Assembly: GCA_014773175.1 (NCBI GenBank)
Contig: VXCM01000288.1
Span: 62,001-126,000 of the forward strand
Length of the DNA: 64,000 nucleotides
Reading direction: 5' to 3'
Source: Lucifuga dentata
Taxonomy: Eukaryota > Chordata > Actinopteri > Ophidiiformes > Bythitidae
Shown here piece after piece: positions 1 to 13,700 of this stretch. Position numbers and translations under genes: made by a program. How positions within the stretch are numbered: position 1 is the stretch's first letter; the number at the start of each line of letters is the position of its first letter. A model generated the notes under the pieces. It searched no databases, was not told the DNA's origin, and worked only from the letters and a program-made list of their open reading frames with translations.

Positions 1-3000
1 TAGGCTGAGAGAAGCTGGTGACCTTACATCTGACCAGTCAACGATGTTCTGTCATTTCGAGCTCAACATAGCAGTTCCAAAATAATCAGAGTACCAACCT
101 TATCGGAGCTAAAAGATGGTTCATGATGATACCTTTTATTTCTTTTCTTTCATCTTTCTGTACAGTTTCACAAATGTTTGCGTCACTGTGTATGCATGTG
201 CACAAGCATGAGAAAGAAGCAGGCTGGGAATTAAAATACAAATCTGTGTTTTTGTGATTTTGGCCTAAGGTCAGCTGCTTAACTTGCTGATATGGGTCTG
301 TTTGAGCAACTTCAGACTGATGCAGAACACGAGTATGGAGTGTTGTGTTAAGATCACGGCATACTGATATTAATATATATAACACAAGAGTTTTGCTGAG
401 AGACAGTGAAACCTTCTCTTTGCTAAACACTTTTAATGCCCTACTCTTTCATAAGAGAGTGGCCTAATAAGCACAGGCTACTTCATATTATTTTAGATTT
501 ATCAACGTAAATGAAAGAACAAGGTCAGCAGTGAGCCGCTATAAAGTTTTAATTATTTGCTAAGTCAGTTCATTAGACTCTTTTATTCATGGCAGAAAAA
601 CCTGTAATGAATCAGTCTCTGCTGAAAATTGACCTTGCTGCGAAGAAATAACATTGGCTGATAAAACTCTCAGTCTTTTGGAAACCAGAAGCAGCGGTTT
701 GTTCCATACAGAAAAATGACTCAGCCAATGTACCACATGTATACCATAAGGCCACATGGTCAAATAATGATAAGGCTTGCTGCCCATATCATTTATGTTG
801 TATTAATGCTGACCTGCAAAGATTATTGCAGATGAACAAAATCAAACTGCTACATTTCCAGTTCTTTGCTAACATGCGACACATATTGGATATGCGTTAT
901 GAACGTGTGAACAGTTAAAAGAACCATATGAAACTGGATATTCTCAGATCCATGTTGGGCCACATTCATATGCAGAAATTAATCTGATATGTATGGGATG
1001 TCTGGAAATGTGACTCTCACCCAAACACACAGATCACAATTTCCTTGCAATTCCGATTCACACGTCATAACATGTGACATACTCTTCCCTCATATGAATG
1101 ACATAGCAGTGATTATAACTATTGATCTAGAAAGTAATAGCATTTATACTGTAATTATTTCTGACTCATTTGTGTTCATTACAATGTTTCATTACTCTCT
1201 TTTTTCAGAAACTAAACCCTAATTTGTGCCTCAGGTTGCTTTAGGTCATGGAAACAAATTTTCCTTTAGACTTTATGGGTTTATATAAATTTCTCCGCTT
1301 CTACTTCATCACACTTTGAAGAATGCTTCATCATTTCCTTCTCCAGGGACACTTCAACCTCTAAAGATATAGTTTGCTGATCCAACAAGGCAGATTTCCC
1401 ACTCAAATCTAATTTCTAAAACAAAAGCCATGAGTGCTGCTGCTCCTCTGTTCTGCTGTTCTGTTCATTCTCCCCGTGTTGCTAATGTCATTGTCACTGT
1501 CCTTTAGGCCAATTATTCAGGGGGTATTGTCTTAATAGACTACATGTTGTTTCAGCAATCAGTGCCGTTCTCTGTGTGATTGTGTGCGTGGAATCTTTGT
1601 GTGTAAGTGTGTGTATGATTCATTATCTGATGCGATAAGCATCTCTGCAGTGGAGCTCAGGGTGGAGGGGATAGCAGAGATGGAAAGATAAAATGGAAAG
1701 AAAGAAAGACCTGACTCCTGTCTTTCTGTCTTTTCAGGGGCTCAGTCTGGCTCTAATCAGGGAGATGCAGGGAGGCCTGCACTCAATTATTCACTCATTT
1801 GTTCATTAGTCAGCAAACAGAGAAGGCCACTGTAAGCCGTGTTCTCTGTATGCTGCTCACACATCTCTCTCTTCCTCTAGCTGTCCGTCTTTCACCCTGC
1901 CATCACGATTTCTCTTCCCCTTTCTTCAAGGTGCTCCCCAATATTTTTTAAATTTGTTTCCAAACTTTTGCACATACAACTGGATTGGGTATTACCTAAT
2001 ACTTTGCATGCAGACAATACTCCTACATTTATCTATCCTAATATTAAGGCAATATTAAGACATATACATGTTTGTTGAACATACATGACTCATGGCTTAC
2101 GAGGTACAGCGCAGCAGGTGATGAAATGCATGTCAAGATTGAATGCACTGATTTTAAGACAATGGATCATTTACATGCTCGAGTAAATTAATTTAAAATT
2201 GCATTTAAATTGCAATTTGGAATCGATTGTTTTTTTTTTGTTGTGTTATGCGGTTTTGTGAATATCCTGATGTTGGAGAAGAGACGAAGAAATCCAGAGG
2301 AAAAATTGCAAATTTCAAACAGATAATTTATGACAAAGCTGAAAGGTGAAGAAGGCATTATGTAAAATTGTCAGAGCTCAGTGAAAACACTCAGCGACAA
2401 ATTCAGGACTGTCAAGAGTAATTCTGAGTTACGATAAATGAAGGGAAATACTTTTTTTTTTTGTTGAGTGGATGGCTATAAGTCTCTCTGGATGTTCTCA
2501 TCCACATAAGTAGAAGGGTTTGCACCTCCTCATCAGTTGATGATTTTGTTACATTTTCTATCTTCATCTGCAAATGTCTGGAAATCTCACTGCTGCTGTC
2601 GTTCATTAATTGCATGGTCAACTGGACCTCATAGAATTCAATAGACTGAATGGGGAAAGCAGCTGTTTTAACTCAGAGAAAAGAAAAAGCAAAAGCCATA
2701 TATTTATGTTTTCTGGTTGTTTTTTTCTTGATGTTTGTCAGGTTAACTTTAAGTCTGTGCTGCAAACTGACTGAAATGTTGAGAAGCCATGACTTTATAA
2801 TGTTAGTATTACAGCAACAGATACTGTTAAAAAAAAAAACAAAACTGTCTCACTCCTATCAACGGTGCATACATAAATACAGTAAACAGCTGATATTCAC
2901 ATGATATATTTAATTAAGTGTGTCCTTAAGTAATGAATTAGTTTAATTGCCTCAGTGTGTAAAAATATCCTTGCTTGGTAAATAACCATTGACTGTATTT

Positions 3001-4340
3001 ATGATACTATTCATTTGAGCTCACTTGCATGTGTAAAATGGTCTTCAAACTCTTCATGACCTCATGAACCTCCTCACTCACTGTCAAAACTCACACATAG
3101 TCTTTCTTGATTTTTCTACCAGCATTCTCTCTCTTCCCCTTTCTCTCTCTCCTGTGTAGTCACCTGCACAATCAAATTGTCAGGAAAGTGCATTAGTGTG
3201 TCTGTGCACGTAAACTGACAAAACCACTTTTGCTACTCTGCCCACTCCAGACCTGACAAACAAATAAAATGTGCATGCTCAGCAACTTCTTTCATGTTCT
3301 CCTGGCAGTGGCCTTCTGCAGAAGCTTCTCCAAAAAGAAATACACCTTCAAGACAGTAAACAGTTTGTGTTAGTATGCTGTAGACTCATCTATGTTTTTA
3401 CATTGTACAGTGCATTTTCAGTGGTTTGGCTTCAAGTCATGAAAAGGCAGTTGTGTTAACCTGCTCATTCCTTATTGTTTTAATCAAACTCTCTTACACT
3501 GAATTGAAAGCAAAATTGGTAGAGGCTCAAATAGTTTCCAAACTGTATAGATTTTGTATTCCTTAAGACACATGCATGCAGTATATGAAAAGTATTGTAT
3601 ATAAACAGATATACAAGATATCTATGGTATGACAGAAGAAGGTAAAACTGCGTTTTGCAGCCAGACATGTAGTATAATTTATCACAAGGCTGTAACTCCT
3701 ACATTGGATTGTTGAAAGTTTATTGGTGAAAGAGCTGAAACATTGTCTGGACCCACGGCCCACAAATCCAAGATCAGATGTCAGTCATTTTGCTTTTGCC
3801 AGAACGCACGCACTTCAAGACAAAAGCAACAGCTACTCTGGGACTGCACTCTACCTTTACCGACCATGCCAAGACAAGACTTCATAATTCAGTTCAGTGT
3901 AGCTTTTACATATACTAAGATATACTGGCCAAGCCTACAGGCCTTATAGCTGGTGTTTGATCTTCTTTTGATACAGACCAATGTAAGAATATTAAAGCAT
4001 GCAAGGCTACAGATTGAAAAGAGAGAAAGAGCTTTCTATAACTTTATGGAATGACCACCAGCTATAAATATATCAGCTTTGTTTAGGAGAAATGCTAGTT
4101 TTTTCTAGATTGGCATGACTCTAGATACAGTGGTACCCATCAGCCTTGTTGGCTGTTGCTATAGAGAAGATTGGCATCTTATCCAGATCATTCTATAATT
4201 ATATTAAACTGTAATATAATGCATTATCTCATAAATAAAAGTTCGGGTTTTTGTATGTAAAAGGCCTTGTTTTATTGATTTTCTCATTCCACAGCAACAT
4301 CATGCTTTCTTTCCATGCACATACAAATGCATACACAAAC
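1..4340. other. Intergenic, no gene recognised
   Basis: AT-rich sequence at the far end of the beta-catenin upstream desert. Reading frames here reach about 114 codons but show no domain, no homology I recognise and no exon-like splice context. The stretch 1430-1830 is less AT-rich and almost free of simple repeats, so it could be a conserved non-coding element, but that cannot be judged from one genome. Short poly-T and poly-A runs (near 2229, 2452 and 2829) are the only other structure seen. Confidence 0.6.
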
Positions 4341-4439
4341 AGATGCACTACATAGATTCATGCACCGACAATGAAACCCTCATATGTATCCAAACACAAA
4401 CATGCAGCTTATCCCCTCAGCTATGCACTGTCAAACACC

Positions 4440-4700
4440 TTTGTGCATGTGTGTGTGTATGTGTGTTTACAGAGGCAATGCAGAGGTCATGTCTAGCCCC
4501 ACGGCTGTTCATTAAAATGCATGTGTTTTTAGGGCAAAGAGCTATGTGTGTGTGTGTGTTTGTGTGTGTATAATCCTGCTCTGTTCACATAACAGTTTAC
4601 ATAATTGATGAATATGATAATGACACAAGCTGGCACTGTGCTCATGTGGGCATTTGTGTACGCGCTTGGGTATATGTTTGTATCTGTGCGTGTATTTATG

Positions 4701-4748
<48 letters not shown>

Positions 4749-4971
4749 TGTGTGTACATGCCTGTGTGTGCTGGATGTTCAGGGCTAAGGTAAAGGATGC
4801 CCCAGTCGTATTGAATGCCCATAATCTTGGCACAGAAAGTTTGACCATTGACAGCACTTTGTTCTGTTGGCAGACAGACAGCGAGACAGACAGGCAGGTA
4901 GACAGACATGCTGCCAGCATATGGTGCAAGACAGGAGACCTGTGGACACGTGGTAGTTAGAAAAACATGTA

Positions 4972-5011
<40 letters not shown>

Positions 5012-5160
5012 CCCCTTGGCATATGTTGTGTATGGTTGGCTGTGTGACACATGCCGATCCAATACCCTCAGCACTGCCAGGGCTCTGTGCCACCGGTGCC
5101 ACGCTCTTCCAGAGAAAACACACACGCACACACACAACCACACACAAGCGCACACAATCT
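4440..5160. repeat. Microsatellite cluster (GT, TG-AG, TC, CA)
   Basis: Contains interrupted GT runs (4450-4570), a compound (TG)n(AG)n tract at 4703-4745, a pure (TC)n tract at about 4975-5008 and CA-rich sequence around 5117-5157. The AG and TC tracts are complementary and about 230 bases apart, so they could pair as an inverted repeat. Reading frames of up to 213 codons across this block are translations of the repeats and are not genes. Confidence 0.9.
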
Positions 5161-5847
5161 CAGTTTGCACCTGTGTCTGTGGAAGAGAACTTCCGACAGG
5201 AAAACACAGACATCATTTTGTCCTCTTGGTGATATCAGCGGCCTCCCAGACTGATTTTTCTGACACAATATTGTTTTAAAATTCTTCATGCCTACTGGTA
5301 GGTTTCCATGAACCAATTTTCCATGAAAAATATGTAGAGAGAATATTTCCTGCGTGGTTAAAAACTATACAAACTATACAGCGATAAGTTTGATATTTTG
5401 ACAGTTCTAATGATTTCAGCTAACAATTATCGTTAGTAATGGCCAATAATAATAGCTTACTAACATACATAAGATGTATTATAATCCACAGAGTGTCTAA
5501 ACACAACATGCTTCAATGCAAGAATATTATTTATAAATTATCATGTTACAATCTATTTCTGCTCTGGTGAAGCCACATTTTTGGCTTCATCAAAAACTCA
5601 TAAAAGAATAGACAAAACCACGAGGGTTAGGAAGAGCTGTAATATAAAAAGATATTATGATTTTTTTTCAATATTACTTATTCTTTTCTTATCCAGATGT
5701 GTCAGAATTGGGGATTAAGGACATTATTTGCCTTTTAACATCTACACCTGCATGCAGAGTTTTGGTTCTTTCTAAGTCATATTATCAGCTAATATGTAGC
5801 ATGATATGAGACTGAGCTGTAGTGTGTAGTAATACGTATACTAGCCT

Positions 5848-6252
5848 CAGTGATTGAAGTGGACAAAAAAAAGTGCCAGTAATCCCCTTATTCATACAAT
5901 GGTCACCATTGGCTGGTCTTCTGGGGGGGGGGGGNGGGGGGGGGGGGCGGAGGTTGAAAAAATCGAAAAAATCTCTCGTTTTCAAAGCTCAGTGTTGACA
6001 GGTATGTATTGAGTTCATAGTGATTTTTTCTTTTATTCAATTTTTTATTCAATTTGGCTGTGAGAATGAATGAAATATTATTGGCCACCGTCCTCATCAA
6101 AGTTGTCTGTCCCTGGTATATATAAATACGCAGTCCCCTGATTTAATTTGTCCAGCTGCAAGATTTATAAAAGTTCCGGTCCTCCCGAAAATGTCCCAGT
6201 ACTCTGAAATGAAAATCACAGAGGTCCCAGTACTGGCCCACTTCTGGCACTG
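5848..6252. mobile_element. Non-autonomous hAT-type element (MITE) with 8-bp target duplication
   Basis: The two ends are imperfect inverted repeats: the left begins CAGTG, three variable bases, then GAAGTGG, and the reverse complement of the right end begins CAGTGCCAGAAGTGG. The element is flanked by a perfect 8-bp direct repeat, ACTAGCCT, at 5840-5847 and 6253-6260. An 8-bp target duplication with short CAGTG-type termini is the signature of the hAT superfamily. At about 405 bases it has no transposase frame, so it would have to be mobilised in trans. It contains a poly-G run with an N at 5935, so its true length is uncertain. Confidence 0.8.
5923..5947. repeat. Poly-G run interrupted by N
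   Basis: A homopolymer of G with a single N at 5935, inside the hAT-type element. The N probably marks a length that could not be resolved or an assembly join. Confidence 0.85.
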
Positions 6253-6260
6253 ACTAGCCT

Positions 6261-7238
6261 ACAGAAAAGTAGTTCCAAATTACTGAAATTACTGGAAGAG
6301 AGAACAAGAGAATTAAGCAGCCTTATAAAGAATAATAGTTTTATAGTTTTGATGCATAGTGCTTTGCAGCAGATTTTAAATGTTTTCAGTTGCCAGATGG
6401 CTACAAAACCTCTAAATGCAGGACTCTCAAACACAATTAATATTAATGCATTAATATTTGTGAGTAACTCATACTACTTAAAAAAAACAAAAAAAAAAAA
6501 ACATCAAAAATCTCCAGGAAATGGCAATTTTTACCAAGCTGTTACCAAATTTACCAAACTGCTAAAGGCAGCATTTTTTCACAACCGTCTGTATTCTTTT
6601 CCTGTTTGAGCAATGTGTCTGTATGATCATTGTGTGTGTTGCATGTCCATTTCCAACGTCACTCAGGAAAACTTACACCTTCAAAATAAAGCCACCGACT
6701 TTAAGATCTAAGATTCATCAATTATAATAACTCTGCTGGATATAAGTTTTTTTTTAAAGAAAACCACAAATCCACCACAAAACACAAAATTCGTATCATT
6801 CAGATTGAATTTGTCAGCAATGAAGTGTAAGAGACTGGGTATCATCAGATTTTTAAGGATTTAACACACACATAAACAGACCTACACACGCATTTAAACA
6901 GAATGGAGCTAAATTATGATGCTCTTTTTTTTCTGGCTGTTCCACCTAACATCTCACATCATTTAGAACTATGATGGTAATGCTGGTTCACTGTTACTGA
7001 ATAAATGCATATCTAGGAAACACGGCTTGTTTTGAGTCTGTCATTAGAATGTTTTTGATCTCATATCTCTATAGGAGATGAGAAAACATTATAGAGATTT
7101 ACAGATATGTGAGTGTGTGTGGGTGTGAGGGTGTGTGTAAATGGGGTAAAGTAAAGTAGCTGCAGGTTGCGTGCAAACTGGGCGGCTACACAGAAAGAGG
7201 AACAAAAACACTGTTATCTTACTGAGCTCTGTCAGACG

Positions 7239-7284
<46 letters not shown>

Positions 7285-7471
7285 TGGACTCAGGGTGTCC
7301 ACAGGCTACACTTTTGTTCAGCCAGTGTTTAGTGAAACAAACTAGTGGACCCAAAGATGGCAAAAAGCAGCATCCATCTAGTCCTTCAGTGAAAACAAGG
7401 ATGCATCTGGTGTTTAATGTGTATCACCTCAAGCTGCTAAACAATCACACATATAGACATAAAATACTGTT

Positions 7472-7505
<34 letters not shown>

Positions 7506-9982
7506 ATTGGACTGACATGCCCTCATCTGTCACCTTGATGTGTTCCAGATAAATCTATAATCCTCAAATTCTCAGGCCAGCTACCACAGCTGACGACCCC
7601 CTCACCCCCCACCCCATTCACCATTCACATACACACACACAAACACACACACACTCACATACACACACACACGGAGAGAGGCAAACATGAAGGACCATGT
7701 TAGCTAGCTGGCAGGAAGTAACACCTGACCCCAGTCTGTTGTTTCCTAGGCCATGTCATGAGATGCACCTGATCACACACACACACACACCCACACACAC
7801 ACACACACTTTCTTTCTTGCCCTCGCTCCCTCCTCTCTGATGTCAGAATCTGACACACTCGGTCAGCTATGCCAACATTTCCACACCTGTAACACACACA
7901 TTCTCAAACACTCTCAGGTGTTCAGCTTTATTCTCAGTGGGTCTAAGGAATCTGTGGAGAATTAACTGGATCAGCTGTCAAGTGAGGAGACTGAAGATTA
8001 AAATGGATATAAGCCAGGACAGACTGAGGGGCTCATAGTTGGCGGCAACGGATGAGGGTGTTAAGAGAATTCATAAGTGAATAAAAGACACACAACAACA
8101 ATGTCAGCCACATACACAACATAAATATTATAGACAGATGGGATTGTTAGCCTGATAAGTGTGTTACTAGATGTAACTTTTCAGACTCCCTAGGTGAGTA
8201 TTTTACAAATGGTTAGAGCAAAAAAATCAAATATTGAATAAAATGTCAGTGTGTTGACTTCTAGAATTATATAGCTATGAATGGGTCTCTTACTGCAGAA
8301 CTACGTTGTCATTACATATCGAGTAAAATTTGGACCAACCAATAGCTGCTTCTTGGACCAGAGGCAATGGCAGCATTGGATATACTGTAGGTGAATTTCA
8401 AACTAACATCCCTAACTTCTTCGGCAACAAGGGGAAAGTCAACATCGGAAACGACAGAGATATTGCTGAAGGTTGTCAACAAACCTGCAATTCAAATCAA
8501 ATCAGTTATTCATAAAAAAACTTGGAAAATACAGGTTTGTTTTATCAGTTTCATATAAAGTATAATACCACTGGGCTTAGACTTGATTGATGTGTGAAAT
8601 GCTGTGAAAATCTACTTTAATAGAATTTGCATTTCCAGGTGAAGCCCAAAAAGTCATGACAAGCCATAATATATGTACCTGTATACAAATTATTATTGGT
8701 TTCTAAATTAACATGTTACTGATGCAAGCTTTACCTAATGATTTTGAACATTTTGATATTGTTGTCTATTCAAAGGAAATCCAAACAAACTGTTATGTAA
8801 TGATTGAGTCACAAATCCTTTATTGAAATATGAGGGACCAACACATTTTCTCAGAAAAGTTTTCACCAAGACCTCCTGACAAGCGATGAGCTAACTAACC
8901 ATTTTCCAAATCCTGAAGAGCACCTGATTATTTTTGTGGAAAAATATTTTTTTTTTCTTTTTTTAAACAAATGTAACAGCTTGTTCCACAGAATTTATCA
9001 GAATCACAGCCAAAAAAAGCCTCATTAAGTGATTTATTAAATAATTTGTAGATATGATACAAGATTAATGCCAAAAAGAGGTTGGATAAGATTATTTTAT
9101 ATATTTCTTCAACAATTAAACACAACAGCTTTTCCTACTATGAGTACTACAGAATATCGTAGAAAGGTAATGAATATATACTGAAATAACAGAATATTAA
9201 ATTAAAGTAATTACTCTCTAAAAGTCAGAAAATATTGGAAATAATCTTTCAAAAAAGCAAACATATCTCAACATCAACCTCTACTCCCAAAATACAGGCC
9301 AGAATCAAAGACTCCAAAATGCTTTCTGGCAGCCTGTTTGGTATTTGCTTCCAGCTTATTGTTTATTTCTAAAAAGCAAAAATAGCTGCATATTTATTGT
9401 TGTTATAGTGAAGTAATTCACAGAGAACTTTTAAAGAATGTCACAACTTTTAGTATATATGAGTTTTCTGGGCAAACGCAGCCTGTGTATCATCAACTTA
9501 CATACATTAAAAACAAGCTTTTTAGTGTTAGTGTTTAAAATCGAGCCATGAACTGGACACGAATTGGTTCAAGGCTTCAGTATGTTTCAAAAGAATTCAG
9601 TCATTTGACGTGATGACGTTGGAAAGCAGCGTTCGATGCCCACACCCAAAGGTGGAGCAAAATGCCTACAGAGAGGGGAGGGGTTGTTAATACCGTTTGT
9701 GTTTTTTTAATTTCGATGGTACGAATTATGTAAATGGAGATAATTATGTACACTTTCAAACAGTCTCTCTTTGAAGCTATCCAGAATTTTGCTGTGAGAA
9801 ATAGAACTCGGGTGTCATAGAAATATACTTCACAAACATATTAAGAAGAGGCAGAAAATAATTGGCAAGCAGTACAGGAAAACCTAAAGTCACCAACCCA
9901 GTTCAGCCTCTGAGTCTCACAGGTCCCCCCTGCTGCGCCCCGGGACTCCTGGCAGCACATTTATCAAAGAACTGGACTCAGT

Positions 9983-9984
<2 letters not shown>
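6261..9984. other. Intergenic, no gene recognised
   Basis: No exon recognised. Holds the microsatellite cluster listed separately at 7242-7808 and A/T-rich sequence on either side. Two tandem TGACGT half-sites (9606-9611 and 9614-9619) resemble CREB/ATF motifs but are isolated. The rest is AT-rich single-copy-looking sequence. Confidence 0.55.
7242..7808. repeat. Microsatellites: (CA)n, (ATC)n, (CA)n
   Basis: A (CA)n run at 7242-7282, an (ATC)n run at about 7471-7505, interrupted CA runs at 7625-7672 and another CA run at about 7770-7808. The sequence between runs looks unique. Confidence 0.9.

Positions 9985-10024
<40 letters not shown>
9985..10024. repeat. (CA)n microsatellite
   Basis: About 20 uninterrupted CA units, followed by a short CATGCATGCA transition. 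Confidence 0.95.
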
Positions 10025-10026
<2 letters not shown>

Positions 10027-10386
10027 CATGCACATATAAATAAAGAGAGACACACATGGAGAAGTATCACTATTTCCTCCAAACAGCTTACAGGCATGGT
10101 TCCACTCCTGTGAGCCACTATCCAATTAAATAATCCTGTCTCTCTACAGCTATGATTTATCAGCCAATCAGACAAGTGGACAGGAAACATATTAGACTCA
10201 TAAATAAAAAACTGAAATTCCATTAACATTGATCAGTATATATATATATAAATAACATAAATTTTATTGATAGGTAAAAATCTGTAGCCTGCTCCTGGCC
10301 ACTTTCCATTTTCTAAGAAGAGAAAGAAACATAAAAATGAAAAAGAACTGCACTAATAAAAGTATTCATCTTTAAAGTAAAAAGTA

Positions 10387-10409
10387 TTTTTTTTTTTTTT
10401 TTTTTTTTT
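10387..10409. repeat. Poly-T tract
   Basis: Homopolymer of about 23 T. It precedes an open frame of 100 codons (10412-10714) with hydrophobic stretches, which I regard as a chance frame because it has no recognisable family and no splice or promoter context. Confidence 0.85.
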
Positions 10410-10699
10410 AATTGACCACCAAGAATAAAACTACAGCAACAAACTCAGAAGCAGAACATGGTGTATCATCAGCTTATGTACTCTTTATGGCTAATATATT
10501 GGTAACTATATCTCTTACATTGCAAGGACATTACTGGCATCTCACTGAAGTCTTCTTTCTCAACACCTCCTGTTTTTTGTCTGGTTTGGTTAGCCAAATC
10601 ATGAGAAAAATATCTGGATCACTTCGGCCTACTAGATATTTGATATTAATATTATATATAATATTGGCATTTCTTTACTGGGGCTCAACCATACGGACT

Positions 10700-11440
10700 G
10701 GTGAACCAAAATAATGGAAAGGGTCTTCGCAGCATCTTGGAGCTTTGGGCATGGTTACACATGGGGGTGGGGGTAACCAAGATCAGCGCCGCCTCAGTTT
10801 TAAATGTACAATAGATGAGGACAGTCATGGGCGGTGTTTGATATTTTACTCCACATGTAACCCCGCCTTGGAATCCGAGATGTAGAGAAGGCAGTTGAAA
10901 TAATGAGCCAAAAAGGGGCCAGAAGTTGCAAAGGGCTGCAAGGCGGATTGTTGATCCTCAGTGGAAATGGTAGCAATAGCAACAGAAAATCTTCGAAAGT
11001 GACTGAACAATATAAAATTATGGCTGAGTGGAGTTTTTAAATTCAGCTTAAGTAGCTAAAAAAAAAAAAACTTGGCTTAACTAAGATTGTCGATGGATAA
11101 TTTGCTCTTTTTGCATTTTACTTCATAGTTAGCTAGTTAGCTAACTTGTGTCATGCTGCAGCTCTTTGGTAACAAGGACATTAGTAACAAGACAGTTTGC
11201 TGGTGTTGAAGCTCTTTTTCTAGCGGTTTATTACATATTTTCCCCCTAACTTTCCCATAAATAGTTCCTGAATGGATCTCTGAGAAAGCTTTAGCTGTTT
11301 GAACTGTAAAGCCTCTGTGAAACACACCAGCAAGTGGACATTTAGAGAAGAAATTGTTTGTTCAGGTGGACAGGTTTACTGTGTAGCAGAGGCCCTGGAG
11401 GAAAAGCGAGATTCAAAAGCAAAAGCATAAAAGCAAAGGA
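10700..11440. repeat. Possible decayed dispersed repeat
   Basis: The GC level rises relative to both flanks and the sequence has the look of an old interspersed repeat (a short GGTTAC/GGTAACC inverted pair near 10754-10777, repeated TAGCTAGTTAGCTAA-like words near 11130). I could not find target duplications or clear termini. An alternative is unique regulatory sequence. Confidence 0.3.
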
Positions 11441-13250
11441 AAGTGTTGGGGCTGAACTTGTTTGTGTTCTAGTATTTTTCTAGAAAACAGAGTACAAAAT
11501 GTGAGTGAAAGCTGTAACACGCACACACGCACACACACATCCATGTACACTTCTACTTAGAAAATGTGCTGAATCATCAAAACCTTGAGATCAGTGTAAG
11601 TTTTGCTGTCAGTCAGTAACTTCCTGACTCAAACACACAAACAGATATGTGTTAGGAATCATAACAAGTACATTTTTCTAAGAAACTAAGAAAATGTCTG
11701 AATTTAACTACTCCTCTTTTATTTTCACCCTCTCTCCCTGTTGAGATTTCTCTCCTTATGTTGCCATTTTTTGCCATTATTTCTCTATCCATTGTTAGAG
11801 TGTAAGTCCACCAGGGACCTCTTTTCATCGGAAAGAATAAACGGGCTGTCGCATGTTTCTGACATTTTACAAAAGCTCGCCTCTCCCAAGTTTTAATTGT
11901 CTAAACTTTTAGCAAAAGAATGCTTCACAGTTATAACAGTACAGCAGCACTTACCATGACCTGCACTTACGTTTGTAAGTTTTACACATTCAGCTAACAA
12001 ACTGACTATGACAAGGATGAAATAAAAATTGTTTCATTGCTGGTAAACAAAATGTGACATGGTTTTTACATTTTGCTGAAAATATATTTCACACCAAAAT
12101 GATATGCTTCATTGAAAGAATAAAATATGCAAATATTGGCTGCTCAGTAACATTCTACAGTTTTCAGAAGTGTTACTATCGTGTAAAAAAAACCAAAAAA
12201 AAAACACAATGGATAATAACATTTTACACATTTAAAAGTGAGCTGTAGTACCATCATTTCCACATTCAATATTCCAAAATTTATAATAATTCTTCCATGT
12301 ATCTTCCTAAAAAGAGGACACATTATATTGGGTCGGGGTGATCTATTCATATCCAGTTTTGCACTTGAATCCGCACTGTTTGCAAATAACAAATGTACGA
12401 TAACAATTATCTTCTAGAATCCAGCAACTCTATCTCTCATCAGCCTGAGGATGCACAGAAAACAAAAGTCAAGTACATTTTTCTTTCACTTTGTTCTAGC
12501 AAATGTTTGTGTTTTTGCAGTTTGCATTAATTATTCAGTGGACAGGTACAGATGTTTGGCCTAGCTACCTGACCTGTCTTTGCCTCATTTCACACCACCA
12601 AAAGCAAGTCCACATCGGTTCATATCCACATGCATCTTTCTTTGACTTTACTTCCTCAAAAATTCATACACAGCATAGTAGGCTTTAAGGTCTGATAATA
12701 TCATCATGCCTTCATTCTTTTATACAACCAATCATCTCATTACACCATGTAGGGTGTCCAGACATTTCAGCCCTCCTAACATGCCATTCTGTCTGGTTCC
12801 TCTCTGTTGAAATAAAGATGCTTACAAGAAATGTGAAAATGATTGAATAAAGAAATAAAGATGCTTGCTTATGCTTAAATAGTTAACCTGGAAATGCCAG
12901 TGAAAATGTTCAGAGGGAAGAAAGTATGAAACTGAGTTTGTAAGTTTTAATAAAGATTGAGCATGTCTTTTGGTATCTAACCTGAACATAACAGGATTTT
13001 TTAATAAATGCTTGCTTAACATACGACCTGAATGTAACAGGAAACTGCATAGCTGCTTCGAACCAGTTCTAACTGTAATCAGCTTGACATTTGACTGTCT
13101 GCAACACAGAAGTTCTCCACAGTGGCAACACTTCCTCTTAGAGAAGATAAATGAGAGTCACCGTTGCCAGGGACTCCTTTTGGGCTCTTCTATTCTTTGT
13201 TTTTGCTTGACGGTCTACTTTACTGAAATTAGTGTTTTTTAACCCTTAAC
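11441..13250. other. Intergenic, no gene recognised
   Basis: AT-rich. An AATAAAGATGCTTGC-like word appears twice close together (near 12812 and 12855), suggesting a small local duplication. No exon, RNA gene or mobile element recognised. Confidence 0.5.
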
Positions 13251-13254
13251 TGGA

Positions 13255-13700
13255 AGTTTGGCAGAAATAGGCATGGCCTAACTGATTTGATGTGCGTTGT
13301 TCTGAGGAATCCAAGAAAAATTGAATTTTGAATGTATGACCTACGGTTCAAAAGTTATAGACCAAAACGTGAATGGGCGACACCCACTCAACTTTGGAAA
13401 CCAATTATGAGAAAACGATAAGAGATATCAAAACACAACATAATAACTTTTGTTTGTGTTGGTCTTGACATTGTATGTGCCAAATTTGGTGACAATTGAG
13501 CCAAAACTATAGGAATATTTGTGAAAAAAACTGTTTTTGAAAAAAGTCAAAATGGCGGAAAATCTAGCCAGGCAGAAATGGGCGTGGCCTATATAGATGG
13601 AAGTGTCTGCATCCTGGGAATCCAGGGGAAAAAGAATTTTGAATGTTGGACCTATGGTTCAAAAGTTATAAGCCAAAACGTGAAAGTTGTAAAAGAGATT
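13255..13700. repeat. Teleost dispersed repeat with internal direct duplication
   Basis: Two related units lie in direct orientation, about 13261-13375 and 13572-13686. Each starts with GGCAGAAAT(A/G)GGC(A/G)TGGCC and contains TTGAATGT or TTTTGAATGT, then GGTTCAAAAGTTATA and CCAAAACGTGAA. The sequence resembles a degenerate interspersed repeat common in fish genomes; I cannot name the family. No coding capacity. Confidence 0.6.

Noticed and set aside
4529..5170. Minus-strand open frame of 213 codons
   Set aside because: Most of the translation is runs of Leu-Ser, Glu-Arg, Cys-Val and His-Thr from GA/TC/CA microsatellites; no domain and no splice context.
9606..9619. Two tandem TGACGT half-sites
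   Set aside because: Possible CREB/ATF sites, but isolated in AT-rich sequence without any promoter; expected by chance in 64 kb.
10412..10714. 100-codon frame with hydrophobic stretches
   Set aside because: AT-rich hydrophobic codons arise by chance; no family recognised, no promoter or exon boundaries, and it directly follows a poly-T tract.
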